Source of the DNA: Symbiodinium natans
Taxonomy: Eukaryota > Sar > Dinophyceae > Suessiales > Symbiodiniaceae
NCBI GenBank assembly: GCA_905221605.1
Contig: CAJNDS010000028.1
Coordinates: 171,763-235,762 of the forward strand
Length of the DNA stretch: 64,000 nucleotides
Direction: 5' to 3'
Each line of letters opens with the position of its first letter. The first letter of the stretch is position 1. The notes beneath the pieces are model-generated. The model was given only the letters and a program-made list of their open reading frames with translations. It was not told the origin of the DNA and did not search any database. Shown piece after piece: positions 11,470 through 24,700 of this stretch. The translations under genes and the position numbers were made by a program.

Positions 11470-14400
11470 AGTACTAGCAACAGCGCTACAATGAGGGCAA
11501 TTAGTTATAGTGAGAATAAAAGCGATAGCAAGAACAGTACTAGCAACAGTGCTAACAATGATGGCAATAAGTTTAATCAGGCCTCAGTGCTGCTGTGATT
11601 GACATACATAATCTGCTTGGCTGTGAATCCGGTCCTGCTTGGTGCTTGACGATCCTGACTTGTATTGTTTTCTAGCCTCTACCAAACTCATCAGGAGGCG
11701 TGCCTCACGTGGAACGTTGACCTGCAATTTGTGAACCTCACAACAACACGGCCACGGAGTGTGTGCTGGATCAAGAGCTGGGAGCCGCTACTTGTTCCAC
11801 AAGGAGCAGCTGAGCAGCTGAGGCAAGCACAAGATGTACGCCAGGCAGCAAATGGCGAGGAGGAGAAGCTGCGGAAGCTCCAGGCAAGACGTCACCTCAA
11901 CGATGCTGCAGACTCGGCAGACTCGGAGAGTCGAGCTCTTGCAACACATCTTTTGACACATCTTGGCACGTCTTGGCACTGCCCCTCAGCGCGCTGCCGC
12001 CAAGCTCACCACGAGCAGCAGCACCGTTCGCACTTCCAAGCCTTTCCGCGTCCAAATGGAGAAAGAGTGTCAGCAAACAAAGTGTGCACTAACCGGGACA
12101 CAGCCTGAAGCAGTGAAGCAAAGTGATTGGCGAACGGACTTCGACAGTTCGAAGGTCACGGCAGGGCTCCGCTTCAGGCAGCGATTCCGATGCAGGCTGG
12201 ACCGACTGTGCAAAAACCATGTAAAGTCGCTGACTTCCTGATCACACCCCAAAGTTCTGCATAAGATGTCCTTCGATTCTTCGATGCTGCCCGAGCTCTC
12301 AAGAGATCGAACTTGAGAGGCTCAAAAATTCGCCAGAATTCGTCCAAAAGTGCTTGCTTAGAAGGAGAAGCAGGGCCCGAAATGGAGCGCAAGCGAGTCA
12401 CAAGACGACTCCAGGTCGGCTTGGCTGGGAGAAAAAAGCTTCGAAGCTCCAAAGTCTGTGGAGCCGAGGCTGGACACAAGATTGGAGCTTAGTGCACGTA
12501 TTGCACGTGATCATGGAAAATGCTCTGGAGGTGACATGTGGGCGCACACGGAGCTAAGCTCAGACTGGCGAAGACCAGCCAAATCAAGATCATAGTGGGA
12601 TCCTGCCGTCCTCAAGGACGAGGTCCACTGTTCGTCAAAGCAGGCCAACTGCCGAGAGAAAGTGGTCCCGGCTGGTCTGCTTACTTCCACAAGGAGACAA
12701 GGCGCAAGACACGGCATGGGCGCGACATCCGCGGCTGGACGATGTAGAATGCTGCTTACAGAAAGCCATGTCTAAATGGGCAGACTGCCCGAGCTGAGGG
12801 TGAGATGTGGCGCATGGTGCAACAAGACTGCTTTGCCAAACCCAACAAGTCCACAGAGCATGTCAATCTGTCTATTTTTCAAACAGAGAGGGAGAGAGGC
12901 ATCGATGGATAGATGTAGAAAGACAGGTAACAGAATAGCGGTTCGTGTCTATAATGTTGATAACCGAAATGTTCATACAGTATGTTTTCGGCGGCATGCC
13001 CCTAATCGCCACAACACTGCTACACCGTGCTACACCAAACCAAATTGGTCTGAGCACACTGAGCACGCGGCTCTGAAGTGACGGCATGACAGCATTAGTA
13101 CCTGGCTGTCAATCTGTGCGGCAGTGCATCAACGATACTACTTCGGCGACACGAACATGCTTAGAGTCGCAGTAAGAAAGTGCCGAGGCACGGGTTCGGT
13201 TTGCAGATAAGGATTGCAGGAGTATTGCAGGCCATGGGATACATTCAGCCCACAACTTGCAGATTGAGCCGATTGAGCCGATCACCCAAGAGTCCTGCGC
13301 ACCTGGACAAGACTTCAAGAGCTGCCCTTCCTGTAATTTCATCTTGAGTGAAACTTAGCCTGCACTGTCCCGAAGCACCAGGCCTTCAGGCCTACAAGAG
13401 GTTTACCGAAGTTCAAGACCGACACGACCGCACCCGTGCAACACCATGCAATACGAGACTCGAGATTTCCTCTGTGCTTTGGCCACCCACACCACTATCA
13501 TCGGTCATTATCGCAGCTTGAAGCAGGCACCAGAAACGTTGGAGACCTTTTCTGCACAGCTTGTCAAGCTCCAAGACCAGTCAAGCTGGCGGGCAAACCA
13601 ACTTAGGTTGGTCGACTGCTATTGCGATGCCTGTGACCCCATGCGGGGTCGCAGGTGACTGTGAAACTCCTGCATGGCAAACATCAATACGTAACACCTA
13701 CTCGTCGTGCAGTCAGCACCGTCTTTCTGCTGAACAGTGCAGGCGGGCAGGAACTCCGAAACGACCACCTAGGCAATCTTCTTTCGGGATTCCTTCTGCC
13801 GCCTGCAACACACACCACATGTCAAAGCATGTCGAGGCTGGGCATTGACCAGCGATATTCAGTGATGGGGAAACTCCATTCTGAAAAGAGCATGCACCTA
13901 CTTCCAAGCAAGACGAGCCACAACTGAATTGCAAAGGCAAAAGTAGCACAAAGCCCACAGGCAACGCACATAAACTCATGCCTCATCTCCTTCATCCAGT
14001 TCGAACTTCTCTGCTCCAAGTCCTGGCAATTGCGGGGCTCAGTCTTCTGACCTACATCCTATGTGCCTATAGGAGAGTGGAATCTCCACATCGTTTCAAG
14101 TCTGAAGGAGATCGCAGGAAAGCTCAGGGTTGGGCCATGAGAAGGTTCTTCTCCACATCTTCATCATCCACAGACACCATACTGTCGGCAACCGACCCGA
14201 CAGACACGCGCTTGCCTCGGCACCGGCTTCTGGACTTGCGAATGCCACAGACTCTGCACGGCCTCGCGCCGATACTGTGGCTCTGGCTCGGGCTTGCGCG
14301 GCCGGGCAAGCTCCGCGACTGGCGCATGTCAATTTGCACGCTGCTTCCATTCAGTTGCTACTTCAGCAGCAGTCTTAGTGCACCTTACTCCAGACAGCTT

Positions 14401-14675
14401 GTATCAATGTCTGTCCTCCAGGGAAAGCGGGAGTCCCAATGACGAGCCACCGGCTTTGCCCTGAGTCCCAGAGCTCTTTTTCTCGCACAGATTCTCTTGC
14501 AAGAAACCTTGAGTTGTTGCAGCTGCGCGTTCCAGGACCGAATCTCACAAGTAATGGCTCAATGCTGGAATATGCTGTACCTTACCATTGTTATGGTCTG
14601 AGATGCCTGGTCTCTACGACGACACGCCGAAAGAAACGGCAATGATTTTACTTCGAACATCCCCACCCTCTCTTG
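11470..14675. other. Unassigned region between minisatellites
   Basis: Only scattered frames of 60-150 codons on both strands. None shows a recognisable domain, and there is no convincing series of exons on one strand. Confidence 0.4.
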
Positions 14676-14679
14676 GTAG

Positions 14680-14985
14680 AGATACTCTGGGGTTGGGCAC
14701 TCCGGGGACACTCTGGGGTTGGGCACTCCAGGGAGACTCTGGGGTTGGGCACTCCAGTAAAGTTGGGCACTTCAGGAACACTCTGGGGTTGGGCACTCCC
14801 AGGGTTTGGCACTCCACAAAGAATGGGGCTGGGCACTGGAGTTGGGCACTCCAGGGAGACTGGGCTCGCCGGGGACACTCTGGGGTTGGGCACTCCAGGG
14901 ACTCTGGGGTTGGGGACTCCAGGCAAAATTTGGGGTTGGGCGCACTCCAGGGACACTTTGGGGTTGGGCACTCCAGGGATGAGCG
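14680..14985 (+). repeat. 26-bp minisatellite
   Basis: About 11-12 imperfect copies of a roughly 26-bp unit containing CTCTGGGGTTGGGCACTCCA. Truncated copies lie near 14755-14860. All frames are kept open by the unit length, so the overlapping frames (Gly-Val-Gly-His or Val-Pro-Asn-Pro repeats) are artefacts. Confidence 0.93.
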
Positions 14986-14989
14986 AGGA

Positions 14990-17900
14990 GTAGACCGGGC
15001 GAGGAGAAGAGTTCCGGGCGAGGAGAAGCGTTGAGTTTAAATCTAACAACACCACACCGAGGGTGGGGAAAAAAACACAGAAAGCTACCTACGAGAACAT
15101 CTGCTTGGATGGAACCTTGTTAAAATCCGCACCTCCATAGTAGCAAGGTTCCCTGAAGCATGGAGATTCTTCGCGGTCTGAGCGATTTACTCGTATGTGA
15201 CACGACGATTTGATTTGGCACGGTCTCTCACAAAGCCGGGCACTGCAGATTGGGACTAAAAACACATTGACATCAAGACACATTGGATCAGTTCTTTGAT
15301 TTGATTTTGACGGATGAACATTTCTTTCGCTGTGGCGTTGTGTGGCGTGAGTTATGTGGCATCCATTGGCTGCAAACCCGCCGCCCGTAGGAACCCGTCG
15401 GCCCAAAGCGAGGCATTCCAAAAAGGCATGCACCAAGGCACTCAATTTCAAGATTCAGAGCATGTGGGACATGGGCAGGTTAGGGCCAACCATGGCGGTG
15501 TGATCTCGCAGAACCAAAAACCCAAGAAATGGGCTTGCGAAGGTGGCAGCTGCGCAGCTGCCAGCTCGTCATCTGGCCGCAGAAAAAAATTGCAGCAAGG
15601 AAGGAGGTCACCAAGCAGCAGCGTCTGTTTGGACCCTGCCCGTGCCTGTGAGCTCCAACGAAGTCGGATATGGTAGATCTGGCCATGACCACAATAACCA
15701 AAGACAAGTAGCAAGGCAGCCACTTGACTATGGATCTGACTTCTTAGATAGTTGCGCTGGTCTCATACAGCACAGCGAGTGCGTCTACGCACGCGATTCC
15801 TGAGTCGAGTCCTAAGCCTGATTCACTTGTCTTGAAGTTACAGCTCGATGCCAACCAAAACAAGCGTCCAATGAACCCGCCTGGAGGAAGCTCTGTAGGT
15901 TGCCGCCGGAAAGTTCGCGACTGTCGGGATGACTCGCACTCTGCCCACAAACAGCTCAGACCACAAGCATTCGTCTCGCTGGAGCAGAGTCACACACATG
16001 TGGTAATGCCGACGCCAAACTGCCTCTACTTGCATAGCGCGAGCCAGGCTAAACCTGAGTGATAAGTCAAGTCCTCAAGCCTGCTTCAGCGTGCGCTGTC
16101 GTTCGAGCACCTTCGGCAACACATTCATCGAAAATGACAAATGCACAAGCATCTGCATCTAGCAAGCGCTTCCACCTGAAAGCCTAGCACACAGCCAAGG
16201 CTGCTTTCTAGCACTCAAATTCTTCCCAAGTGCGATGTTGTCGTTGCCTCAGTCATCCGGCAGAACTGGGCCCCTCGCGGGTGAGGAGTCTCCTCTATGT
16301 CGGCTTGACTTCCTGCCATTGACATAGCAGAAGTCGATGTAAGATTGGTGTAGAAGAGGGGAAGTCACGAGAAGTCACGCCAAGTGTGCATCTCCATCTC
16401 TTTCATTGCTTTGAGGCGGAATTCCTGTCAGCTGGAGCGGCACTTTCTGAAAGGCTAAAGTTCAGCACAGAATCGAGCCTCCTCCAGCTCTTTCTTTCTG
16501 CTCTTGGCGGATTCAGCCTTCTTGCATGAAGGCTCGCAGTAGAAGCATCGAATCTGTGCCCCTGCCTGTTCTTGGTAAGGTCCACCAGTATCTGCTCGAG
16601 CAGCGAATTCCTGGCATGCCGGTGCTGTAGAGACTCTTTGAATGACCTTGCGGAGGGTCTGGGCATGGCTTGGCTCTCGTACATGTGTACTGCATACGTA
16701 CATAATCCCTTCCCCCTAATATCAACACACCCCTCATAGTAAAACCCCCCTGGCCCCAAGTACCCGCCCCGATTAAGACCTCTACCGAACTAAGGAGCTT
16801 CAAGTCCCTAGTCTTATTAGGGTCTCCCAGCAAGCTACAATAAGGACGGGCTGTTTGTTCGGACAGTCGATAGCAGTGACTCAGAAACCTTCTTGGTGGC
16901 CCCGCCCCCTAGTATTCAGACCCCCCGAAACCCCCAAAGGGCTTTTGGTATAAGGGGGGTTCTTCGCCAACTCACGCCGGGGGGTTCTTGCGAATCGACA
17001 GAATATTGGGCAGCCGTCCTAAAACGCTGCTGTAGAGGCAATGTCTGGAGCCGATTGCAAGGAAGCTAAACAGGGCTACCGAACCTCGTGAACTGCGCAA
17101 CGTCTCACAAATTCTTAAGAAATACTTTGCGTTCCCGCCTGCAGCCTCATGGCATGCCGCTCTGCCACCCTGACGATGGAAAAGAGTCTCAAAGCAAGCA
17201 GTGTTCAAAAGCAACCGGGCGACCGATCAGCTCAGCTGAAGGCATCTGATCCCGGTGCCGCACCTTCGAAATTAAGTCCTGACGGCATCACGATGCAAAC
17301 AAATTTCTCCGCCATGCTTGAAGGAACTATAACCAAAATTAAAGTGCACCATGTTGGTGCCTTCTCAGTCTTGTCCAGGAGAAGGGCTGCCTGAGCCTGC
17401 GCAGGATGAGTGTGGAAAAGGACGTGACTCTGTGACTTGACTCTGTGGAACTTCGTCATCTCACCAAGTCTTCACCTGCCTGGGCGCTCTGAATCTGTGC
17501 CGACTTGCTGGCGCTAGCCTCGGGGATCGAGGGACAGGGAACATTAGTATAACGACCTAACTATGCCCCTGCCCACGCCAAATATCAGATCATGTCCGCA
17601 TCGCGCCAACATAGTCCACAGCGCCTCTGCAAGCTCCTCCGCTCGCTGCTGCTCCTGCGAGAAAATTGTAGACGCCTTTTGTCGCTCTTGGCGCAAGTTT
17701 GAGTAGCTCTGCGTAACTTCGAGAGCTTGTAGTGTGCTCGGCGCTCCAGGGCTGCTTTTCGCCGGGCGCCCGCAGCCTAGGCAAGAATATCAAGAATGAC
17801 GTACCGAGTCTACTCATGTCAAGACGGCGTGCAACTCAACGAAGAACTGCTTGAAAGCTCCTGAAATTGAATTTGATCCACTTGCCTTCGAGTTGAACAA

Positions 17901-20190
17901 ATATCTGTAGAACATGCGGAATTGAGACGCCTCGTCCCATGCTGGCGATTGCTAGCACGAGTCACGAGTACTGGGATGCATGCCAACTTCGCGACCATGT
18001 CTGCATCGGAGGTGGCGGAATTTAGCTGGCGCCTGCATTCTTGACGGTCCCTCACTACATTTGCAAAGACCTCCTCGCGCCTCGAAGCAGCTGCATCGTT
18101 GCGTTCCTTCCACTTCTTGCTTCGGTCAGCAGCCCTGCATAAATCAGGTGGAAATCAGGTGTCAGAGCTCAGATCCGCAGATGTGCTCATGTGCTCATGT
18201 GCTCAGCAAGCATGTTCAGTGCCTCATCACGACCTGCCTGTTGATGGCTGCAATACGCCTGCGGCTCTCCTGGCCAGCCACTGAACCGGAGATGGCTTGA
18301 GTGTGCATCTCAAAGCTTGAAAATTGCATGAGGCAAACTGCCAAGCTGATCTAAGCTGCTACGCTGCCTCCAGGTGTCGATCTTGCTGCCTTGGGAAACT
18401 TTGGCTGGTGGAAAGGCGACAAGCACGACAGGTGGAGTCCAAGCTATGTACCGCTGATTTTAAAATTATGAATTCAAATTACGCAGTGTAAGGGACCCGG
18501 CTGTTGTTTCCTCATTGCTTTCTGCTCGAGCGCCTCAGAATGCCCACAGAATGCACTGAATGCACAGAATGCAGCCGAAAATCCATTCGGCAAGAGCTCA
18601 AGCCTGATGCAAAGGCCCCACACCTCTGAAAATGTTTGGCTTTTCTGGAACCTGCGTGGAAAAAAGCCCGTTGACAACATCCACGAAAAGTGTCTCGGCT
18701 CCAACCAAAGGCCTCTCGTACCAAAGTTCGCATGTCTTGGAGCGAACAAGGCCCCTGCTTTGCCCTGGACCTCGCAAGTCAGACGCACACAGAGCTCTTT
18801 GATCTCCGTGTTTAGTGAGCCCGTTAGACGTAAGATCTGCGCTGCCACGGAGGCACGGCAGTGTGGCTGCTGCCCCGAGTGCGGCAGTTGCATCACCAAC
18901 ACCTCGCACCTCAAGGGGCCGCAGGCGCTCCTTTTCACCCACAAGAACTTGTTCCGTCTCGTTCCCAAATATGGCATGATGCGGGAACTGCCTTCAAAAT
19001 CTATCAAGTAACGAACCTTTGGCGTTGGCTATGCGTGCTGCCAGCTACTGCACGAGATCTAGGTGGGCCAGCCTTGTCCTCACCGGGAATCTCGGTCCAC
19101 GAGAAGTGTCGTTACACAACAGAATAAGAGGGTGCATTGAGCAATCAATGTCGAAACGACATGCTGCAAAGCATTCATTGCTTTCAGCAGACATCTTTCG
19201 GTCCCAAACTGGTGGTTGGCAAAAGTCAAGAATGCCCAAGTCATCAGGTGATCGTAAAGAAGATCTAAGAACGTTGCGGCACCGGACTCATGGCTGGGTT
19301 GAGACGAGTGCGCACTGCCTCTTCGGCCTTGGCATCGACATCACGCTAGAGATGCGGAAGCAAAATGCGGCATCAAGCCAATTGATGTCAAGCCTCGAAC
19401 CGCTTAACCACCAAGGCCAAAAGATGCCACCGGCCGCTGGGCGTTCAGGCAGGGAGGTCTTTCCTAGTACTTGTACATCGGCCTGTTCCGGCTCGCAGGC
19501 CAACCCATCCAGATTTGCCGAGCCCGTTGCATTGGTTGAGACCGCTCGAGACAGTGCATGTTCGGTTTTTGCTCGAGGTTGAGCATGCCCTGGCCTAAAA
19601 CGTCAGGCCCAGTGCTGCAGGCCTGGGCCCTTTATGCGCACTCGGGGCGTGAGGCCGGCAACGGCAAGAAGAAGATCAAGCTATCAACGTGCTAGGTATA
19701 CTAACCAAGCTCGAGTAGAGTTGTTCTTGTTATGTTTTTAAAGGCTGCCGCCAACGCCGCGCCGCCGACCCCCAATACACAATTCATACACGAAAGACTT
19801 TGCCTCTTTTCCAGGGTAGCACGACGGAGAACTTGGCGTCTGCAAGTGTAGTTGTTTTAGGTACACTAGTACACGGTCAATCTCCAAGAGAGTCAGAGGC
19901 CAGCAGCCGCTGGCTTGCGCTTGACTCCAGCGGTTTCTTTTTGCCGCCAACCACTCTGAGTCTGAGGCTCTCCTCGACCAATGGGAGCGATTGGAAAAGC
20001 CTTGCTGGAATATTTCTTTTTGAGGGTCAGGCTGTTCGCGCCTGGCCGCCCCTGTGTGATTCTGAAGCCATGCCCACATGTCTTGCCCTGGATGTAGTTG
20101 AAGCCATGCTGCTGCCTCGCTGCAGCGCGGAAGACCTGCTGTGGCGGGAGCTTGTCCACCAAAGCCTAGAGGCGCCACGCAAGTCCGACT
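14990..20190. other. Unassigned region, no gene recognised
   Basis: About 5.2 kb without a domain I can name. The longest frames (18474-19007 minus, 19019-19582 plus, 19738-20178 minus) overlap or shadow one another and have no family signature. Runs of C and G near 16735-16990 contain short partial palindromes. Confidence 0.4.
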
Positions 20191-20194
20191 TCTT

Positions 20195-21267
20195 AAGCTC
20201 CAACTCCCCTGGGTCTGGCGCGCGCACCTCCTTCATTGGTGCGCTGCCAGCTTTCCTTTCTTGCAGCCTTGAGCGCGGCCGTGTCCATGGCCAAGAGGAG
20301 CTCCAAGCGCTGTAGCGCTTCGGTGAGGACGCTCATCTGGCACACCTCGGCCGGCTCCACAACCTTCCACCGAAGCAAGCGCCCGCGGACGTGGAGCACG
20401 TCGCCCAACGCAGAGCGCAGAGCTTCGGCAAGAGGCGCCGCACGTGTCCAGTCTGCCAGGCAGTACTCTGGAACGCAGTCTCACTGGCGGAGACCTTGAC
20501 TGCAGGGTAGTCGCCATCGGAGCCGACCTCACATCTACGTTGCACCCAAGCAGCGACAACCCGCTTCTCGAAACAGGCTGTGTAGAGGGAAAGAAGCGCG
20601 GGGTGGCCACAAACACACCGCACGCGCACCAAGAGCCCGCCGACGGGGAGGTCCTTCCACGCCACGGGCGACAGAAGCTCCAGCGGGACGTCGTAGCTCT
20701 CCTGGCTCGCAGGCGTCCCGTAGTTCAGGCTCGAGTCCAGCCCCAGCTCCGTCAGCTTCGCGATGGCCTGAAACGGGCTAGTCTACATGCCACAACCTGC
20801 TTCCCGAAGCGGGTTGTCGCAGCCTCCATCCCTCTTCCCTTAGCTTCGCGGCGGCCTCGGGGTCAAGTCTGGAAGCACCTTTCCCGCCGCAGACGCCGCA
20901 ACACTGCTTTCTTTGAAGAGGCTCCTGCATGCGTGCAAGCAATACGTTGCCGCAACTGTAGTGGCAGTAGATGCTGCTGAGCAAGGTTTGGCGCACCGTC
21001 TTCACATCGGGCTCCAGCTTCGTTGCAACTTGCGGCACAGGCTGTAGGACTGTCGCTCGGGCCGTTTAAGCCGCCTTCAGCGCGGCCAGCTCGCCTTCTA
21101 CCTTGGCAGCTCGCTCTGCCTGCCTCACTGCTTCTGCCTGCATGGCTTTCAGTCTTCAGCGCCAGCGCCAAGGGCTCCGGCTTCGGAGGCTTCGGGCTGC
21201 TCTTCACGGCAGTCCGCTTCGGAGACGGTGATGGCGCCAGCACGGTGGACGGCGTCTTGTCATCCAC
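20195..21267 (-). CDS. Unidentified multi-exon or frameshifted coding region
   Basis: Four consecutive minus-strand segments look like coding sequence of one product. 21267-21180 starts with Met-Asp-Asp-Lys and is Pro/Lys-rich. About 21175-21070, in a shifted frame, gives an Ala/Glu/Lys-rich coiled-coil-like helix. 21038-20778 contains two C-x-x-C-like pairs. About 20775-20485 and 20484-20195 carry Leu-rich text ending before a stop. The first frame change coincides with a near-duplicated CTGAAG string, which could be an indel or mis-assembly. The 20792-20817 palindrome sits just before the 20775 segment, between it and an AG acceptor-like site. Another palindrome (20556-20581) lies inside the open frame. 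No domain is recognised. Neighbours give no functional clue. It could be a pseudogene. Confidence 0.35.
20556..20581. repeat. 26-bp palindromic element, copy 1
   Basis: Imperfect dyad ACAACCCGCTTC/TCGAAACAGGCTGT. Read on the minus strand it continues as GGGTTGTCGCTGC, matching the flank of copy 2 on the plus strand. It lies within an open minus-strand frame, coding Cys-Phe-Glu-Lys-Arg-Val-Val. Confidence 0.7.
20792..20817. repeat. 26-bp palindromic element, copy 2
   Basis: Near-perfect dyad, ACAACCTGCTTC then CCGAAGCGGGTTGT, followed on the plus strand by CGCAGCCTCC. On the minus strand it lies about 20 bp before a pyrimidine-containing AG that opens the next coding segment. It may therefore be inside a very short intron. 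Confidence 0.75.
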
Positions 21268-21694
21268 TTGGGGGCGTCCTCACTCCGCTCACTGGTGCTG
21301 TCTCTGGCGATGTCGAGACTGGCCGGTCCTCTGCTGCAGGACGCTCTTTCGTCGTCCTCCTTGTCTTGCTCGGCCTCCTCTTCCGAAGGTGTGGCACCGT
21401 CTGCCGGCGCGGCCGGCGCACTTGATGCCCTGCAAGCCTCCGGAGTCTCGTTCTCCTGGCTGCTGTCTGTCCCTTGGCGCTCCACCCCTAAACTTCTACG
21501 CTGAAGGAATTGCCGCCGCCAGGGACTGGGATGAAGCCGTCCCTGCGAGCAAGGCGGTGCCGCATTCCAGAGGTGCTCAGTAGTGCTGCTAGCTCTCGCT
21601 CTTTCTCTTCTTGTGTGGCATCGCTTGCTAAGCATAGCACTGGATCTGAAGACGGTCCAGCCATGGCTTCTCTCTACAACCTATTCTCAAAGCT

Positions 21695-21720
21695 ATAACA
21701 TATTTTCCGAAACGGGTTGT
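21695..21720. repeat. 26-bp palindromic element, copy 3 (diverged)
   Basis: The right half, CCGAAACGGGTTGT, matches copies 1 and 2. The left half, ATAACATATTTT, is diverged. Followed by AGCAAACTCC. Confidence 0.5.
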
Positions 21721-21729
21721 AGCAAACTC

Positions 21730-24700
21730 CAGTGACCTATAAGATGTTCAGACGCCAGTGTGCACCTTGTGTGCAATCAAAATGTTGTCAACCCCGTTGA
21801 ATCTTCTGGTCACATGCCAAGGCATTGAAAAAGCCTGGCACAACAGCTGAGCGCACACAGTGCGGCACATCAGCAATATCTTCATATACTCTCCAGGCCG
21901 CAGGCTTTCACCGGTGGCCTAACAGGTTGGCCATCCCGCACACACTTGCACGCTGTGCCGTGTCACACTCCACCTTGCATTCGCACATGTCCTGCCCCTT
22001 TGGGCCTTGTCCAACCCCATCATGGCATGAGCACCTTTCCTGCACGGAAGATAATGAAAGACATGTGTAAGGCACGCGGTGAATGGCAGCGCTGTAAACG
22101 CCTGAGGGACTTCCGGCCCTCTTCTTTCCGGGCAGCATGCTTGTCATCTCTTGACCTAAAAAGAATATGAGAGAGCAAACTGTATCAAACTCGATCAGAC
22201 TGCGAACTGTTTGAAAAGCTGTGCAAATATTTGCACAGTCACCGCGCAGGCCTGGAGCCACTGCGGGCCTTCAGCATCCTCCGTCGGAAAGCCTCGACAG
22301 CGCGTTGGGCTTCTTAACTTGCCATGTCAAGAACATGTTCGCATTCAGTCGCAATTGTTTTCTCAACATTGCGCCTCGGCTCTGCGATCGTTTTCTGCCA
22401 CTTGCTGGCGCCATCGTTCAACAGTTTCTGCGCGAGAACAAGAGGGAAGGTTTGGGGGCTTCTGGCTTTTGGCCAGCCCTAGAGCTTGTCAGGGGATACT
22501 TTCAAATCCACCGGCTGCGCATGTGTTTCTGCCAAATTTTCGTCCGGCAAGTCAAGTACGAATTTGAAACCTCAGAGAAACAGTGGTGAGTGGGAGTGAA
22601 AAAAGCTAAGGTTTTCCGAAACTTCCGTAAACTGTTGTGCAAAGAAGAGCGCGGTTGCTCAGCTCAGGGGGAGGTCGGCAATGTATGTGATTGTTCCAAC
22701 CTCTTGCGATATATCTCCATTAGCGTGCGGGAGACCCAACGTCCACTGCAGCTAACCAAAACAAACCTCCGCATGGAACGGGGTCGCAGTCTCCAGTGAG
22801 CAACCAGCAACCTCTATACTATGAGCCATTGCGGAAATGCGGCACCTAACTCTTCCCAGTTACGCCTAGCTTGAATTAGGCTAAACAAGCAACGGGCCGC
22901 GCCGGCAGGATTCCTAGAACTTAAAACGGCAGACAGGGTACAGCGCCGACCCGTATCATCATCAGGGACTTCTCTTCGAGTGGACCCCCAAGCACAGCAA
23001 GCAGAGTCGACGATCGTTGCAAAACATCTGTCCCCCTCACAACAGTCTTGGATGCCGGCTGAATGTAAACAGGCCTGGCCTTCCAGTAGGGAAGTTTTGG
23101 AAAATTGAAACTCGGCCGGGGAGGTTTCTCACCACAACCGAGGAATCGCGGACGTTTGTGTGAGCTTTGGAGGGAAGTCGTTGAAAACGGCGCGCACCGC
23201 ACGGGGTCGGTTGAGGCATGGACCTCCAGGCAGAGCCCAAGAACGCCCTTCCAGGCACCATGAACCCTGTTGAGGGGGGGAGGGGCACGTTTGCGGCTGG
23301 TCCACTTTGCTGGCATAGCTGCGCATGCTTCCAGCAAGGAGGACTGGGCCGGGGCAGCGACAATAGGGGCCACTGAGGCACGGCTTCAGGATTAAGCGGC
23401 CCAAACGGCTGACCGGAGGTGCAAGCAGCTGGCCGAGATCACCACGTCGTCAGGTTGCTACACGGAAGGATCAAAACAGGCCTGACCTCGCTCGCGCCCT
23501 TGTTCGGGCCTCAGAAACCTGTGGAATCCCACTTAATACGGCGAACAGACCTCCCTAGGAACCAGAAAGTCAAAAGTGAACCTGAAGCAACTTTCAGGAT
23601 GCACAGGAGGACAGGCTTCGTGCAGTAGTACACTCACGGAGCACCAAAGTCCTGGACAGCCTCCGAAATTCACCCCCACCAACTTCTGAAATCCCGGAGA
23701 TGTGCATAAGAGATCAGAAAAGCCAGAAAGGCTGAGCAATGGTGACATTCACTGAGCTCCTTTCTACGGTTCAGTTTTGCCACTACAGGGTCCAATTTCT
23801 CCCAATGTGCAAGACGGCTTTTCAAGACATCGGCGCAGCCGCACAGCCTGTCCTGAGTAAACGTTGTGCGACTGGAGCATGTGCCTCAAAAAGAAAAGAA
23901 GAAAGACGCGGCAGGACTGGCTGCAAGCAAGCGCATGGCACCTGTAGATGTCTGCCTGCGCCTCTGGCTTTTCATGCCTGACAAGAGACTGCGAGTTGAA
24001 CCTTCTGCTGAGCAAGATGCTTTCTGCTTGCACTGAGGATGGTTGAGCAACTGCTAGTCGAAGCCAAGCAAGAAACAGAGAGAAGCAATCACATCGCGTT
24101 TAGGGAACTCGAGCCAGCACCTATGGACTCCTCCAGCCGAGCAAGCACGTAGTCAACAAACTAGCCCATGATGGCACAGCTTCTTGGACCAGCAGGGCAG
24201 TGATGCAGGCCTGGGAGAGGCAGAGCGTGCAGTTTGAGAGCCACTTCGCCCACCTCGAGGTGACCTCAGGCTTGCCAGAATCAAAGGACATGGGATAAAA
24301 CGCTTCGGCAGAGTCTGACAAATCTGACAATGGATCATGTGGCCGGAGATCTAGCCAGGGTATGCACCCGTTTTTGTAGTATTCGTCGCGAATACGATCC
24401 TGATCCACAGAGCAGATTCAGATAAGCTCAAATCAGGTCCAGGATGGTCCAGGGTAAGCCAGTCAGGGCAAGTCCTGCTCTCGCAAGGTCTCTCGAAACA
24501 CCTCGCACAAAGGAGCGACATAGCTGGCTCATTGATGAGCGAAGGGTAGTCATGGGATGTACTGGCTTCCCAGCTGACCTTCTGTTGCTCGCTTCGTCTT
24601 TGCTGGGCAGCAAAGGCCCGCCGACCTGCCAACTCAACGGCAGATACAGCATAGTTCAAATGACGCACGGGAAGTGTTGGCCAAGGTTGCGACGGTGCTC

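Noticed and set aside
14680-14985. CRISPR-like spaced repeats
   Set aside because: Units are contiguous with no unique spacers of constant length, and the genome is eukaryotic. It is a minisatellite.
18474-19007. 177-codon minus-strand frame and a 134-codon plus-strand frame over the same bases
   Set aside because: Mutually overlapping frames with no domain. Neither shows a family motif, so neither is called.
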